This document shows positions 37,474-45,099 of a DNA stretch of 64,000 nt, piece by piece (position 1 is the stretch's first letter; each line of letters starts with the position of its first letter). The stretch is from Acidipila rosea (GTDB taxonomy: Bacteria > Acidobacteriota > Terriglobia > Terriglobales > Acidobacteriaceae). Under the pieces are notes generated by a model. That model was given only the letters and a program-made list of their open reading frames with translations. It had not been told where the DNA came from and ran no database searches. The position numbers and the translations under genes were made by a program. The stretch spans positions 992,001 to 1,056,000 of the forward strand of contig NZ_SMGK01000002.1 in the NCBI RefSeq assembly GCF_004339725.1, written 5' to 3'.

Positions 37474-38463
37474 TCAGGCTTCCTGAGGTCGCACATTTGT
37501 GGGATTTACGACATCCTCCTCAGGCTGATTGAGAATATCTACCAGGGGAAAGCCGAGCTTTTTCCATTCATCAAAGCCGCCCCGCAGGGGACGCACGCGA
37601 TAAATGCCGTGCTTGCGAAGAGCCAATGCCATCTTGGCTGCGGTCGCCTCGCTTGGACAGGTGCAGAAAAGCACCACATCGCGATCCCGTGGTATCTCGC
37701 CGCTGCTCTCCATGAGCCGGTCGGGAGAATAAAGCACAGCGCCGGGGATGGTGCGTGGATCAGGAAGATAATCCAACGGATGGCGCAGATCGATGATGTA
37801 GAGCTTGCGGCCGCTCTCCATCATGACCTTCAGCTCCGCCGGCTCCAGACGCGCCATCTTGATCTCTCTTAGGAAGGCGCGCTGCTTCACTATGCGATAG
37901 AGCAGGAAGGCGATGACAAGAAGTACGAACAGGAAGACGGCGAAATGAGTAACCCACTCAAATGCACCTGGGTGATGCTTCAACACGTCACCGAAGAACC
38001 TGCCTGACATGGTGAACGCCAGGGCCCAGAGCAGGATGCCTGCTCCGTCGTAGAGCAGAAAGGTACGAAAATCCATGCCGGTCTGCCCTGCAATCGGCGC
38101 AGCCACGGTCCCCAGGCCCGGCACAAATTTGGCAATCAGCAGTGTTCCCGAGCCATGCTTGGTAAAGTAATCTTCCGTGCGGCGTACGCAGGTGGACTTC
38201 TCCATCGACAGGCGGCACATCAGCCGTACAACCGCACCGCCATAGCGCTTGCCCATGAAGTACCAGAGCACATCGCTCACCAGGCTGCCACCGAGGATCG
38301 CCAATAATACAAACGGCAGATGCAGCTGGTGCGTCGCCGTCATGGTGCCCGCAGTGAGCAACAGCGGAATGCTCGGGACAGGCACGCCAAGCTGCTCTGT
38401 CATTACCCAGAGGAAGAGGATGGCGTAACCGTATTTGACGAAAAAATCGAGCGCGACGGGCAT
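37474..38463 (-). CDS. DedA-family membrane protein fused to a rhodanese domain
   Basis: The 329-residue protein joins an N-terminal DedA/SNARE-associated module to a C-terminal rhodanese. DedA features are LGVPVPSIPLLLTAG, LLAILGGSLVSDVLWYFMGKRYGG and AKFVPGLGTVAAPIAGQTGMDFRTFLLYDGAG, with a further segment FAVFLFVLLVIAFLLYRIV. The cytosolic rhodanese follows (KLYIIDLRHPLDYLPDPRTIPGAVLYSP, VVLFCTCPSEATAAKMALALRKHG, PLRGGFDEWKKLG) with Cys near 266 as expected sulfur carrier. DedA proteins flip phospholipids or carrier lipids; the fusion could add a sulfur or redox sensor. The active loop reads CTCPSEA, not the usual CxxxxR, so catalysis is uncertain. Confidence 0.9.
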   Translation of the reverse strand: MPVALDFFVKYGYAILFLWVMTEQLGVPVPSIPLLLTAGTMTATHQLHLPFVLLAILGGSLVSDVLWYFMGKRYGGAVVRLMCRLSMEKSTCVRRTEDYFTKHGSGTLLIAKFVPGLGTVAAPIAGQTGMDFRTFLLYDGAGILLWALAFTMSGRFFGDVLKHHPGAFEWVTHFAVFLFVLLVIAFLLYRIVKQRAFLREIKMARLEPAELKVMMESGRKLYIIDLRHPLDYLPDPRTIPGAVLYSPDRLMESSGEIPRDRDVVLFCTCPSEATAAKMALALRKHGIYRVRPLRGGFDEWKKLGFPLVDILNQPEEDVVNPTNVRPQEA

Positions 38464-38528
38464 GATAGTTCTGCTGACATCTTAGATGGTACCGGGCTCG
38501 CGAAGGACTCGCACCCATTAAGTGGAAA

Positions 38529-38553
38529 CGCCGGACCCCAGGGAGGTCCGGCG
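38529..38553 (-). terminator. Hairpin after dps
   Basis: Perfect 9-bp stem CGCCGGACC/GGTCCGGCG with a 7-nt loop lies between dps and the DedA gene. The minus-strand tail is only TTTCC, so termination may be partial. Confidence 0.55.
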
Positions 38554-38580
38554 AATATTAAAAAATGACTGCTGCTCTGT

Positions 38581-39183
38581 TTACTTCGCGTGCACGAGAG
38601 GCATATCCACCAGGTGCTCGCTGATGAACCAGACCTGCATTTCACTGGTGCGGAGAACATTGCTCACCAGCAGGTCGTTGGTACCGTCGTCGCCAAGGTC
38701 CGCCGCCTTCTTAGCCAGCGCGCGTGCGTCTTCGATGATGATCTTATGAGCTTCCAGCAGTCGCGAAATCTGCACAGGAACCTCTTCCCTGCCGCGTGGC
38801 GGCCGCTCAAGGCGGGTATTCTCAGCAATATCGTGGGCCATGGCTAGGCTCACACCACCGAGAATCTGAATGCGCTCAGCCAGGAGATCGACAAGCTCCA
38901 CCTGCTCGGCAAAGTGCTTGTCAAACAGAAGATGAAGCTGATAGAAGGTTGGGCCGCCAACCTGCCAATGTGACTTTTTGTACAGATCCCGAAGGCTGGC
39001 AGTATCGGCAAGCAGAATGTTCAGCCGGGCAGTAATTTCCGTACGCACCTCTTCGCTGAGGCCGATAGGCAGATCCCGGATCACGGTGCCGTACTTCTGG
39101 ATTTCCTTAGCGTGCTGGCGCCAGTGCGGCGTAATCAGATCGCGGCCTTTCGCCGGAGCTTCTTTAAGTGCAGTAGTGCTCAT
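38581..39183 (-). CDS. dps: Dps-family DNA-binding ferritin
   Basis: From the ATG at 39183 the product is 200 residues. The ferroxidase site of Dps is intact: HWQVGG, QLHLLFDKH and VELVDLLAERIQILGG provide the two His, two Asp and Glu ligands at family spacing. Such proteins form 12-mers that oxidise and store iron and may coat DNA in starvation or peroxide stress. The short basic start (TTALKEAPAKGRD) could contact DNA. The ATG is chosen over the longer frame up to 39297 because AAGGAG lies six nt upstream and the extension overlaps the hairpin after hlyD. No Fur or OxyR site was recognised. Confidence 0.93.
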   Translation of the reverse strand: MSTTALKEAPAKGRDLITPHWRQHAKEIQKYGTVIRDLPIGLSEEVRTEITARLNILLADTASLRDLYKKSHWQVGGPTFYQLHLLFDKHFAEQVELVDLLAERIQILGGVSLAMAHDIAENTRLERPPRGREEVPVQISRLLEAHKIIIEDARALAKKAADLGDDGTNDLLVSNVLRTSEMQVWFISEHLVDMPLVHAK

Positions 39184-39246
39184 GGAGTTCTCCTTCTTAT
39201 GCCTTCGATGCCTGCCGGTGCCATCCGGCTGCAATCTAAAAAATGA

Positions 39247-39294
39247 AAAGCGGCTCCCGCAGCCAGGGATTAGCCTGGCTGCAGGAGCCGCTTT
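39247..39294 (-). terminator. Terminator after the HlyD gene
   Basis: AAAGCGGCTCC (39247-39257) pairs with GGAGCCGCTTT (39284-39294) and an inner GCAGCCAGG/CCTGGCTGC stem extends it. On the minus strand TTTTCATTTTTTAG follows. It ends the sigma-like/TolC/HlyD run before dps. Confidence 0.9.
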
Positions 39295-39300
39295 CAACTT

Positions 39301-40536
39301 CTAGCGCTTGACCCTTACCTTCGGCTCAACTGACATGCCGGGCCGCAACAGGTGGTCTGAGTTTTCGTTCGTGTTTGTCAGATCAATGCGAACCGGGATA
39401 CGCTGCACGACCTTGACGTAGTTGCCGGTAGCGTTCTCGGGCGGAAAGAGACTGAGAACCGACCCAGTTGCGCCGCCGATCTGTGTCACCTTGCCGTCAT
39501 ACTTGCGGCCGCCATACGCATCCACCGTAAAGGTGACGGCCTGCCCGGCGCGCATGTGTTCGAGCTGCGTTTCCTTGAAGTTGGCGGTGATCCAAACGTC
39601 ATCGAGCGAGACCAGAGTCATCATGTTCTGGCCAATGCTCACATTCTGGCCAACCTCCACGCTCTTGGTCGTTACGATGCCGGTCACCGGGGCGACGATT
39701 TTGGTATAGCTCAGGTTGAGCTTGGCCTGCGCAAGAGCTGCCCGTGCCTGCTCTACCTGCGCCGCAGCCTGATCTGCCTTGGCCTTCTGCATGGCGACCT
39801 GCTGGGGTCCGGTCTGCGCATATTTGTACTGCGACCGTGCCTGCAGCAGCTTGTCATGCATCATACGCACATTGGCGCGCGCCGCCATCAGGTTTGCCTG
39901 AGCCTGCGAGACAGCCGCCTTGTTACCGAGTGCAGCCGCAACGGCGGAGTCATACTGCTGCTTGGAGATGATGTCGCGCTGCACCAGCGGCGTGTAGCGG
40001 TCAAGATCGAGCTGTGACTTCGTGGCATTCGCCTCAGCCTGGGCCACCTGGGCCTGCGCAGCTTCCAACTGCTGCTCCGCCTGAGCGATGCCCGACTGTG
40101 CGCTTGAGACATCTGCATTTGCCGACGCGAGGTTAGACCCTGTATTGGTGTGGATTACAGGGATGTTAACGCGGGCGCCTTCATAGTTGGCCTCGGCAGC
40201 TTCCAGATTGGCCTCGTCCTGCTGCACGGCTGTCTCGAAATCCTTTGGATCTATCTCGGCCAGCACCGTGCCTGCTTCGACAAACTGATTTTCTTCGACG
40301 TTCACCTTGATGACGTGCCCGTTGATGCGCGAACTGATCTGAATGAGGTGCCCGTTGATCTGCGCATCATCCGTATCTTCGTAGTACGTCGAGTGCCACC
40401 AGAAGAGAAGCGCCCCCACCACAACGATAGCCACCACCAGAATGATGACGAAGCGGCGACGGGACTTCTGGCGTGGGTTCTCAGGGCTCTCCGGCTCCTG
40501 TAATTTGTTCTGCTGTTCCGGATTCTGTTCGGCCAA
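39301..40536 (-). CDS. HlyD/EmrA-type membrane-fusion protein
   Basis: The 411-residue protein has one N-terminal transmembrane segment (FVIILVVAIVVVGALLFWW, about residues 29-47), a biotinyl-lipoyl-like first half (INGHLIQISSRINGHVIKVNVEENQFVEAGTVLAEIDPKDFETAVQQDEANLEAAEANYE), a long alpha-hairpin rich in Ala and Gln, then the second half (IVAPVTGIVTTKSVEVGQNVSIGQNMMTLVSLDDVWITANFKETQLEHMRAGQAVTF). This is the EmrA-type periplasmic adaptor for drug or anion efflux. It starts one nt after the TolC-gene stop. No inner-membrane pump gene (EmrB-type or ABC) is adjacent, so it must pair with one elsewhere, or with an aromatic-acid-like transporter. Confidence 0.92.
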   Translation of the reverse strand: MAEQNPEQQNKLQEPESPENPRQKSRRRFVIILVVAIVVVGALLFWWHSTYYEDTDDAQINGHLIQISSRINGHVIKVNVEENQFVEAGTVLAEIDPKDFETAVQQDEANLEAAEANYEGARVNIPVIHTNTGSNLASANADVSSAQSGIAQAEQQLEAAQAQVAQAEANATKSQLDLDRYTPLVQRDIISKQQYDSAVAAALGNKAAVSQAQANLMAARANVRMMHDKLLQARSQYKYAQTGPQQVAMQKAKADQAAAQVEQARAALAQAKLNLSYTKIVAPVTGIVTTKSVEVGQNVSIGQNMMTLVSLDDVWITANFKETQLEHMRAGQAVTFTVDAYGGRKYDGKVTQIGGATGSVLSLFPPENATGNYVKVVQRIPVRIDLTNTNENSDHLLRPGMSVEPKVRVKR

Positions 40537-40537
40537 C

Positions 40538-42085
40538 TTATTTCCCTCCCACGTAAGCCTTGTAATTTTTCTCAGCCACGCCGAGAGCGCGCGCGAGCGA
40601 AAGCTTCGCGATATTGTGCTGATAAAGGCTGTTCACATATTGATTGTCTGCCTGGGCCAGTGACTGCTGGGCCTGGCTCACGGCCAGATTGTCTGCAACT
40701 CCCGCTGCGTAGCGCTGCTGCGCTTCACTGAGCTCTTCCTTGGCGAGATCGACATTATTCCGCGCCACCTGCACCTGCTTTTGCGCAGACTGAATGTCGA
40801 GGATGCTGTCGCGGACGTCCGCGCTGATCTGCCCACGCAAGTCGCTCAGACGAGCCCGTTCCTGCTCTAGCTGGGACTGCGCCTGCGTCGCGTCTCCGCG
40901 AAACTTGCCCTCGTTCAGAATCGGAACGGTCAGCGTTCCGACAGCATCGCCGGTGCCGTGCGAATGCAGCACATTGACGCCGATATCCCCATAATCGCCC
41001 TCAAAGGCGAGGGTCGGATACCGCTCCGCCGTAGCTGCCTTGCGCGCCTTCTCGGCAGCGAGCAGCCGCTCTTGCATCGCTTTGTAGTCGTAGCGATTGT
41101 CGATTGCTTCCTTTACCGCTGTCTCTGGATCGACGCTGTCCAGCTGCACATACGGTGCCTGATCTGACAGGACGAAGTCCTGCGCGAGAGGCAGGCCGAT
41201 AGCCCGCGCCAGCGCCAGCTTATCCTTTTCATACGCGTTCTTTGAGGCAATCAGAGCCTGTTGCTGCGTCTGGTAATCGACCTTGGCGCGTAGCTCGTCA
41301 ATCAAGGGAGCTGTGCCAGCCCGGTGGTTCTGCACCGCCTGATCGAGCGAAATCCTGGAGGTGTCCAGCTGGGCCTGAGCCGCGGCCACCAGTCCCTCGT
41401 CGGCAATCACCGTCAGATAGGCATTTCCCACTGTGAGCACCACCTCGTCGCGCGCGTCCTGCAGGGACAGCCTGGCGCTCTGGAAGTTGTGCTTCGATGC
41501 CAGGTAATTCTGCAGCGATGCCACATTCACCAACGTCCAGTTCAGCGTGGCACGAATATCCGTATATCCGTAGGGTCCAATAATCGCTGGAAATCCCGGG
41601 ATCCGCAGCCCTTCAGCCTGCAGATCGGTCTGCTGGACAGCCTCCGTAATTTTGCCGTTGACGGTAGGCAGCAACGACTGCAACTGCTCCAGCTTCTGGC
41701 CGCCCGCTGCCGTCTGGTTCGTACTGTTCAGAACCAGCCCCAGGTTGTGCTGAAGGCCCATCTGGATCGCCCGATCCAGGGAAAGCTGCAGGGTTCCGGA
41801 GGTCGGCTTCTCTTCCGAGACGCTTCCTTTATAGGAGGCGTCCGCCGTCTGCTGCTGACTCAGTTGAAATGGGCTGGAGGACCCGCTGCTCGATTCGCCT
41901 CCGGGTATTGAGAGACCTCCCGGCGCCTGGGCGTACCCAGCCACTGGCCATGCTACAGCCAGCAGCAAAGCCACATCTCGCATAGATTTCCAAGGCCAGC
42001 CTTTGCCAGCTTTCACCACAGTGACTTCTGCTCCTGCTTGACGGGGATTCTGTTTCAACCAGTTACGCACTTTGGATGCGCTCAT
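40538..42085 (-). CDS. TolC-family outer membrane efflux protein
   Basis: The 515-residue protein has a tandem OEP repeat of alpha-hairpins: LSLDRAIQMGLQHNLGLVLNSTNQTAAGGQKLEQLQSLLPTVNGKITE and the second copy DPETAVKEAIDNRYDYKAMQERLLAAEKARKAATAERYPTLAFEGDYG, then LEQERARLSDLRGQISADVRDSILDIQSAQKQVQVA. It forms the outer-membrane exit duct for the HlyD adaptor. The ATG at 42085 has no clear Shine-Dalgarno site and gives a long charged start before MRDVALLLAVAWPVAGYAQA, so a start at 41983 is a reasonable alternative. It lies 53 bp downstream of the sigma-like gene. Confidence 0.92.
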   Translation of the reverse strand: MSASKVRNWLKQNPRQAGAEVTVVKAGKGWPWKSMRDVALLLAVAWPVAGYAQAPGGLSIPGGESSSGSSSPFQLSQQQTADASYKGSVSEEKPTSGTLQLSLDRAIQMGLQHNLGLVLNSTNQTAAGGQKLEQLQSLLPTVNGKITEAVQQTDLQAEGLRIPGFPAIIGPYGYTDIRATLNWTLVNVASLQNYLASKHNFQSARLSLQDARDEVVLTVGNAYLTVIADEGLVAAAQAQLDTSRISLDQAVQNHRAGTAPLIDELRAKVDYQTQQQALIASKNAYEKDKLALARAIGLPLAQDFVLSDQAPYVQLDSVDPETAVKEAIDNRYDYKAMQERLLAAEKARKAATAERYPTLAFEGDYGDIGVNVLHSHGTGDAVGTLTVPILNEGKFRGDATQAQSQLEQERARLSDLRGQISADVRDSILDIQSAQKQVQVARNNVDLAKEELSEAQQRYAAGVADNLAVSQAQQSLAQADNQYVNSLYQHNIAKLSLARALGVAEKNYKAYVGGK

Positions 42086-42138
42086 CTACAGAAACAATTC
42101 AGGAATTTCCGCGATTCCGAAAACTTTCATTCCGGCCG

Positions 42139-42726
42139 CTAGACGGAGGCTTGCGCCTCGTTGGAATGCACCAGGGAGTTGGCCAGCGAGCAGAGCGCCT
42201 GGCGGAAAGTGTTCCCGGTGGCCTCGGCCGTCCACGGCTGACCCTCGGCTCCGGAATTCTTTGACAGCCGGGCTGCCACCGCGGCGTTGCTCTCTCCGAG
42301 CACGGCCCGCTGTACAAAAACGGCACGCTGGGCGACAGGCAGCTCCCGCAGCCACGCGCGCAGGCGTGAACGCCCATTCCCGGAGATCAGGTTTTCGAGC
42401 TCGTCCGGGGTGAGCCCGGCCGCCGCAATGTCATCGCTCTCAATGCAGGAGTCGATGGTGGCCGCTCCTGAAGCGGATGCAGCCCGGAAGCCGGAGGGAT
42501 CGCTCGTCTGGAGCAGGGAGATTGCGGCATCCACCAGCTTGCCGGTGGCAATGGTGCGCGCCGCATCCGGATCGAGACAGGGGTCTATTTCCGCGGAGCT
42601 GACAGTCTGCTCCACGAGGCCTACGGCCTCATTCTCGTCGCCCAGGAGCATCGCAGCCACCTGAAAGAGTTCCACTGCGGCATCCTGCGCCAGTCCTGCG
42701 CCGTTCGCATCTTCACAGTTCTTCAT
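42139..42726 (-). CDS. Degenerate ECF sigma-factor-like protein
   Basis: The 195-residue protein resembles an ECF sigma factor with weak conservation. VELFQVAAMLLGDENEAVGLVEQTVSSA recalls region 2 helices, but the basic DNA-melting residues are absent. After an Ala-rich middle, LRELPVAQRAVFVQRAVLGESNAAVAARLS ... NTFRQALCSLANSL has the layout of region 4 (LP--xR-VF-xR---G-S--xVA--L then a final helix). It could be a sigma factor that has lost core-promoter residues or a regulator derived from one. AAGGAG lies 12 nt before the ATG, a long spacing; an in-frame GTG three codons earlier is too close to it. It leads into TolC and HlyD, suggesting regulation of that efflux pair. Confidence 0.6.
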   Translation of the reverse strand: MKNCEDANGAGLAQDAAVELFQVAAMLLGDENEAVGLVEQTVSSAEIDPCLDPDAARTIATGKLVDAAISLLQTSDPSGFRAASASGAATIDSCIESDDIAAAGLTPDELENLISGNGRSRLRAWLRELPVAQRAVFVQRAVLGESNAAVAARLSKNSGAEGQPWTAEATGNTFRQALCSLANSLVHSNEAQASV

Positions 42727-42785
42727 AGGTATCACGCGCTCCTTCTCATGGTGATAGGGTATTGTCTCATGCCGGGTAGCAGAAT

Positions 42786-42815
42786 TTGACGGCAGGAATT
42801 CGCATCCAATTGAAT
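42786..42815 (+). promoter_or_regulatory. Candidate promoter for ppk1
   Basis: TTGACG (42786-42791) and TTGAAT (42810-42815) are 18 nt apart, 65 nt before the ppk1 ATG. The -10 box matches only in part. This 153-bp space also carries the 5' end of the divergent sigma-like gene. Confidence 0.3.
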
Positions 42816-42879
42816 AGAATGTGCTGCAATAGATGCATCTGCGGGCCTTCGGCCCCCGGAGTACACGCACGCTCCCTCT

Positions 42880-45057
42880 ATGGGCAAAAAGACGGTTGTG
42901 CCACAAAATGTTTTCCTTGGCCGCGATGAGTCGTGGCTCAGCTTCAACCGCCGCGTACTGGAAGAGGCGCAGGATGAGCAGAATCCTCTTCTCGAACGGG
43001 TCAAATTTCTCTCCATCACTGCCAGCAACCTCGACGAGTTCGTCGAGATTCGCGTTGCAGGCATTCTCCAGCGCATTGAAGACGGCGCCATCGAGCCGGG
43101 CCCGGACGGTCTGACTCCTCAGCAGGCTCTCGATTCCCTCACAGAGAACATGCACGCCTTCATCGCCGAGCAATATGAATGCTGGAATCGGCGCCTGCTC
43201 CCGGCGCTGAACACTGCCGGAGTCCGCGTGCTGAACTGGGATCAGCTCGACGAGAATGCCCGCGAGGCAGCCACCAGCTTTTATCAGCGCGAGGTGGATC
43301 CGCTGTTGACGCCGATCACCATCGATCCGGCCCATCCCTTTCCGCGCGTCCTCAACAAGGCTCTCTGCCTGGCGCTGCTGCTGCGGCTCAAGCGGCGCAG
43401 CAGTGCAGGACCGGTGCTGGGAGTACTGACCGTGCCGCGGGCGCTCCCGCGCTTCGTTCCGCTGCCCTCCACCGACGGCACTCATGACTTTCTCTACCTG
43501 CCCAACCTCATCGAGCAGCATGCGGCCTCAATGTATCGCGGCTACGAAATCCTTTCGCGCGCGGCCTTCCGCGTTACCCGCAACAGCAACCTCTACTTTC
43601 AGGAAGAAGAGTCGCGCTCGCTGCTGGAAACGGTGCGCGGTGAACTGCATAACCGCCGCAAGGGTGACGCAGTCCGGCTGGAGATCGAGAGTGACGCTGC
43701 CGCAGAGGTTATCGAGCGGCTGCGCACCAATTTCGAACTGGACGAATCGCAGGTGTACCGAACGCCCGGCCCGGTCAACCTGTCGCGCCTGATGAATCTC
43801 TACAGCGACACTCCACGGCCCGATCTGAAATTCGCACCCTTCACGCCGCGCGAGCTTCGCCTGAACCGCAAGTCGGCCGACCTCTTCGATGAAATTCGCC
43901 ACCGCGATATTCTCATCCACAATCCATTCGATTCCTACGATGGCGTGGCAGGCTTCATTGAATCTGCCGCGCAGGACCCGAGAGTCATCTCTGTGCGACA
44001 GACGCTCTATCGCACCAGCGCCGACTCGCCCATGTTCCAGGCGCTCATCGAGGCAGCCCAGGACAAAGAGGTCACCGTTGTTGTCGAACTGACCGCCCGC
44101 TTTGACGAAGCGTCAAACATACGCTGGGCGCGCAACCTTGAAGATGCCGGAGTTCAGGTCTTCCACGGCATCGTCGGCCTCAAAACTCATTGCAAGATGG
44201 CCCTGCTGGTGCGTCGCGACCCGGACGGCGTGGTACGTCGCTATGCTCATCTCGGCACCGGCAACTACAACCCCAATACCGCGCGCTTCTACACTGACCT
44301 GAGCCTGCTGACCGCCGACCCTGAGATTACGGCAAGCGTGCAAAATGTCTTCAACTATCTCACCGCGCACTCGGAGTCAGACGACTACGGGCCGCTGCTG
44401 GTCGCGCCGCTCACCCTCGCAGAGAGCCTGATCCGGCTCATCCAGCGGGAGACGGAGCACGCCCAGTCCGGCAAGCCTGCGCGCATCATCGCGAAGATGA
44501 ATTCCCTGCTCGAACACAGCATCATCGATGCGCTCTACGCGGCCTCGCAGGCTGGGGTCGAGATTGACCTGATCGTGCGCGGCATCTGTGCGCTGCGGCC
44601 CGGGGTGAAAGGGCTGAGTGACAACATACGCGTTCGCTCCATTGTTGGCCGCTTCCTTGAACACAGCCGCATCTACTACTTCGCCAATAGCGATGCCGAG
44701 GAGATCTACTGCGGCAGCGCGGACTGGATGCCTCGCAACCTCTTTGAGCGCTGCGAGGTTGTCTTCCCTATCCGCGACGCGCAGATTCGCTCGCGGCTTC
44801 GCAACGAGATCCTCGCGGCCTATCTTGCCGACACGGAAAAGACCAGGCTGCTGCAGTCGGATGGAAGCTACCTGCGGCTGCGAGAGATGCGGGACAAACA
44901 ACAGACCGCCTTTGATTCGCAGCAGTTTCTGATCCAGGTGGCCGAAGGCAAGGCATCGGAATCGAACATTCCTGCCTCGGCACAATCCACAGCCCGCATC
45001 CCGGCTGAGGCCAGGGCGAAAGCCACAGTACGCCGCCCCCGCGCAAAGAAAGCCTGA
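42880..45057 (+). CDS. ppk1: Polyphosphate kinase 1
   Basis: The 725-residue protein has all PPK1 parts: the N domain (FLGRDESWLSFNRRVLEEAQDEQNPLLERVKFLSITASNLDEFVEIRVAG), the head domain (LTPITIDPAHPFPRVLNKALCLALLL), and the two PLD-like C domains with FHGIVGLKTHCKMALLVRRD (His near residue 436, the phosphorylated histidine), AHLGTGNYNPNTARFYTD, GVEIDLIVRGICALRPGVKGLSDNIRVRSIVGRFLEHSRI and YCGSADWMPRNLFERCE. It makes polyphosphate from ATP. A basic tail (KATVRRPRAKKA) follows the core. No obvious Shine-Dalgarno site precedes the ATG. It is divergent from the sigma-like gene and convergent with GH31. Confidence 0.97.
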   Translation: MGKKTVVPQNVFLGRDESWLSFNRRVLEEAQDEQNPLLERVKFLSITASNLDEFVEIRVAGILQRIEDGAIEPGPDGLTPQQALDSLTENMHAFIAEQYECWNRRLLPALNTAGVRVLNWDQLDENAREAATSFYQREVDPLLTPITIDPAHPFPRVLNKALCLALLLRLKRRSSAGPVLGVLTVPRALPRFVPLPSTDGTHDFLYLPNLIEQHAASMYRGYEILSRAAFRVTRNSNLYFQEEESRSLLETVRGELHNRRKGDAVRLEIESDAAAEVIERLRTNFELDESQVYRTPGPVNLSRLMNLYSDTPRPDLKFAPFTPRELRLNRKSADLFDEIRHRDILIHNPFDSYDGVAGFIESAAQDPRVISVRQTLYRTSADSPMFQALIEAAQDKEVTVVVELTARFDEASNIRWARNLEDAGVQVFHGIVGLKTHCKMALLVRRDPDGVVRRYAHLGTGNYNPNTARFYTDLSLLTADPEITASVQNVFNYLTAHSESDDYGPLLVAPLTLAESLIRLIQRETEHAQSGKPARIIAKMNSLLEHSIIDALYAASQAGVEIDLIVRGICALRPGVKGLSDNIRVRSIVGRFLEHSRIYYFANSDAEEIYCGSADWMPRNLFERCEVVFPIRDAQIRSRLRNEILAAYLADTEKTRLLQSDGSYLRLREMRDKQQTAFDSQQFLIQVAEGKASESNIPASAQSTARIPAEARAKATVRRPRAKKA

Positions 45058-45064
45058 ACACCCG

Positions 45065-45095
45065 CTGCTGCCGGCGCTTTTATCACCGGCAGCAG
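45065..45095. terminator. Hairpin between ppk1 and the GH31 gene
   Basis: CTGCTGCCGG (45065-45074) pairs perfectly with 45086-45095 around an 11-nt T-containing loop, between the two convergent stop codons. No T tract follows on either side, so it may only protect the 3' ends. Confidence 0.5.
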
Positions 45096-45099
45096 TCCG

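Noticed and set aside
42727-43521. Longer frame upstream of the sigma-like gene, 460 residues in total
   Set aside because: The upstream part lies opposite ppk1 and lacks domain sequence; the ATG at 42726 has AAGGAG before it.
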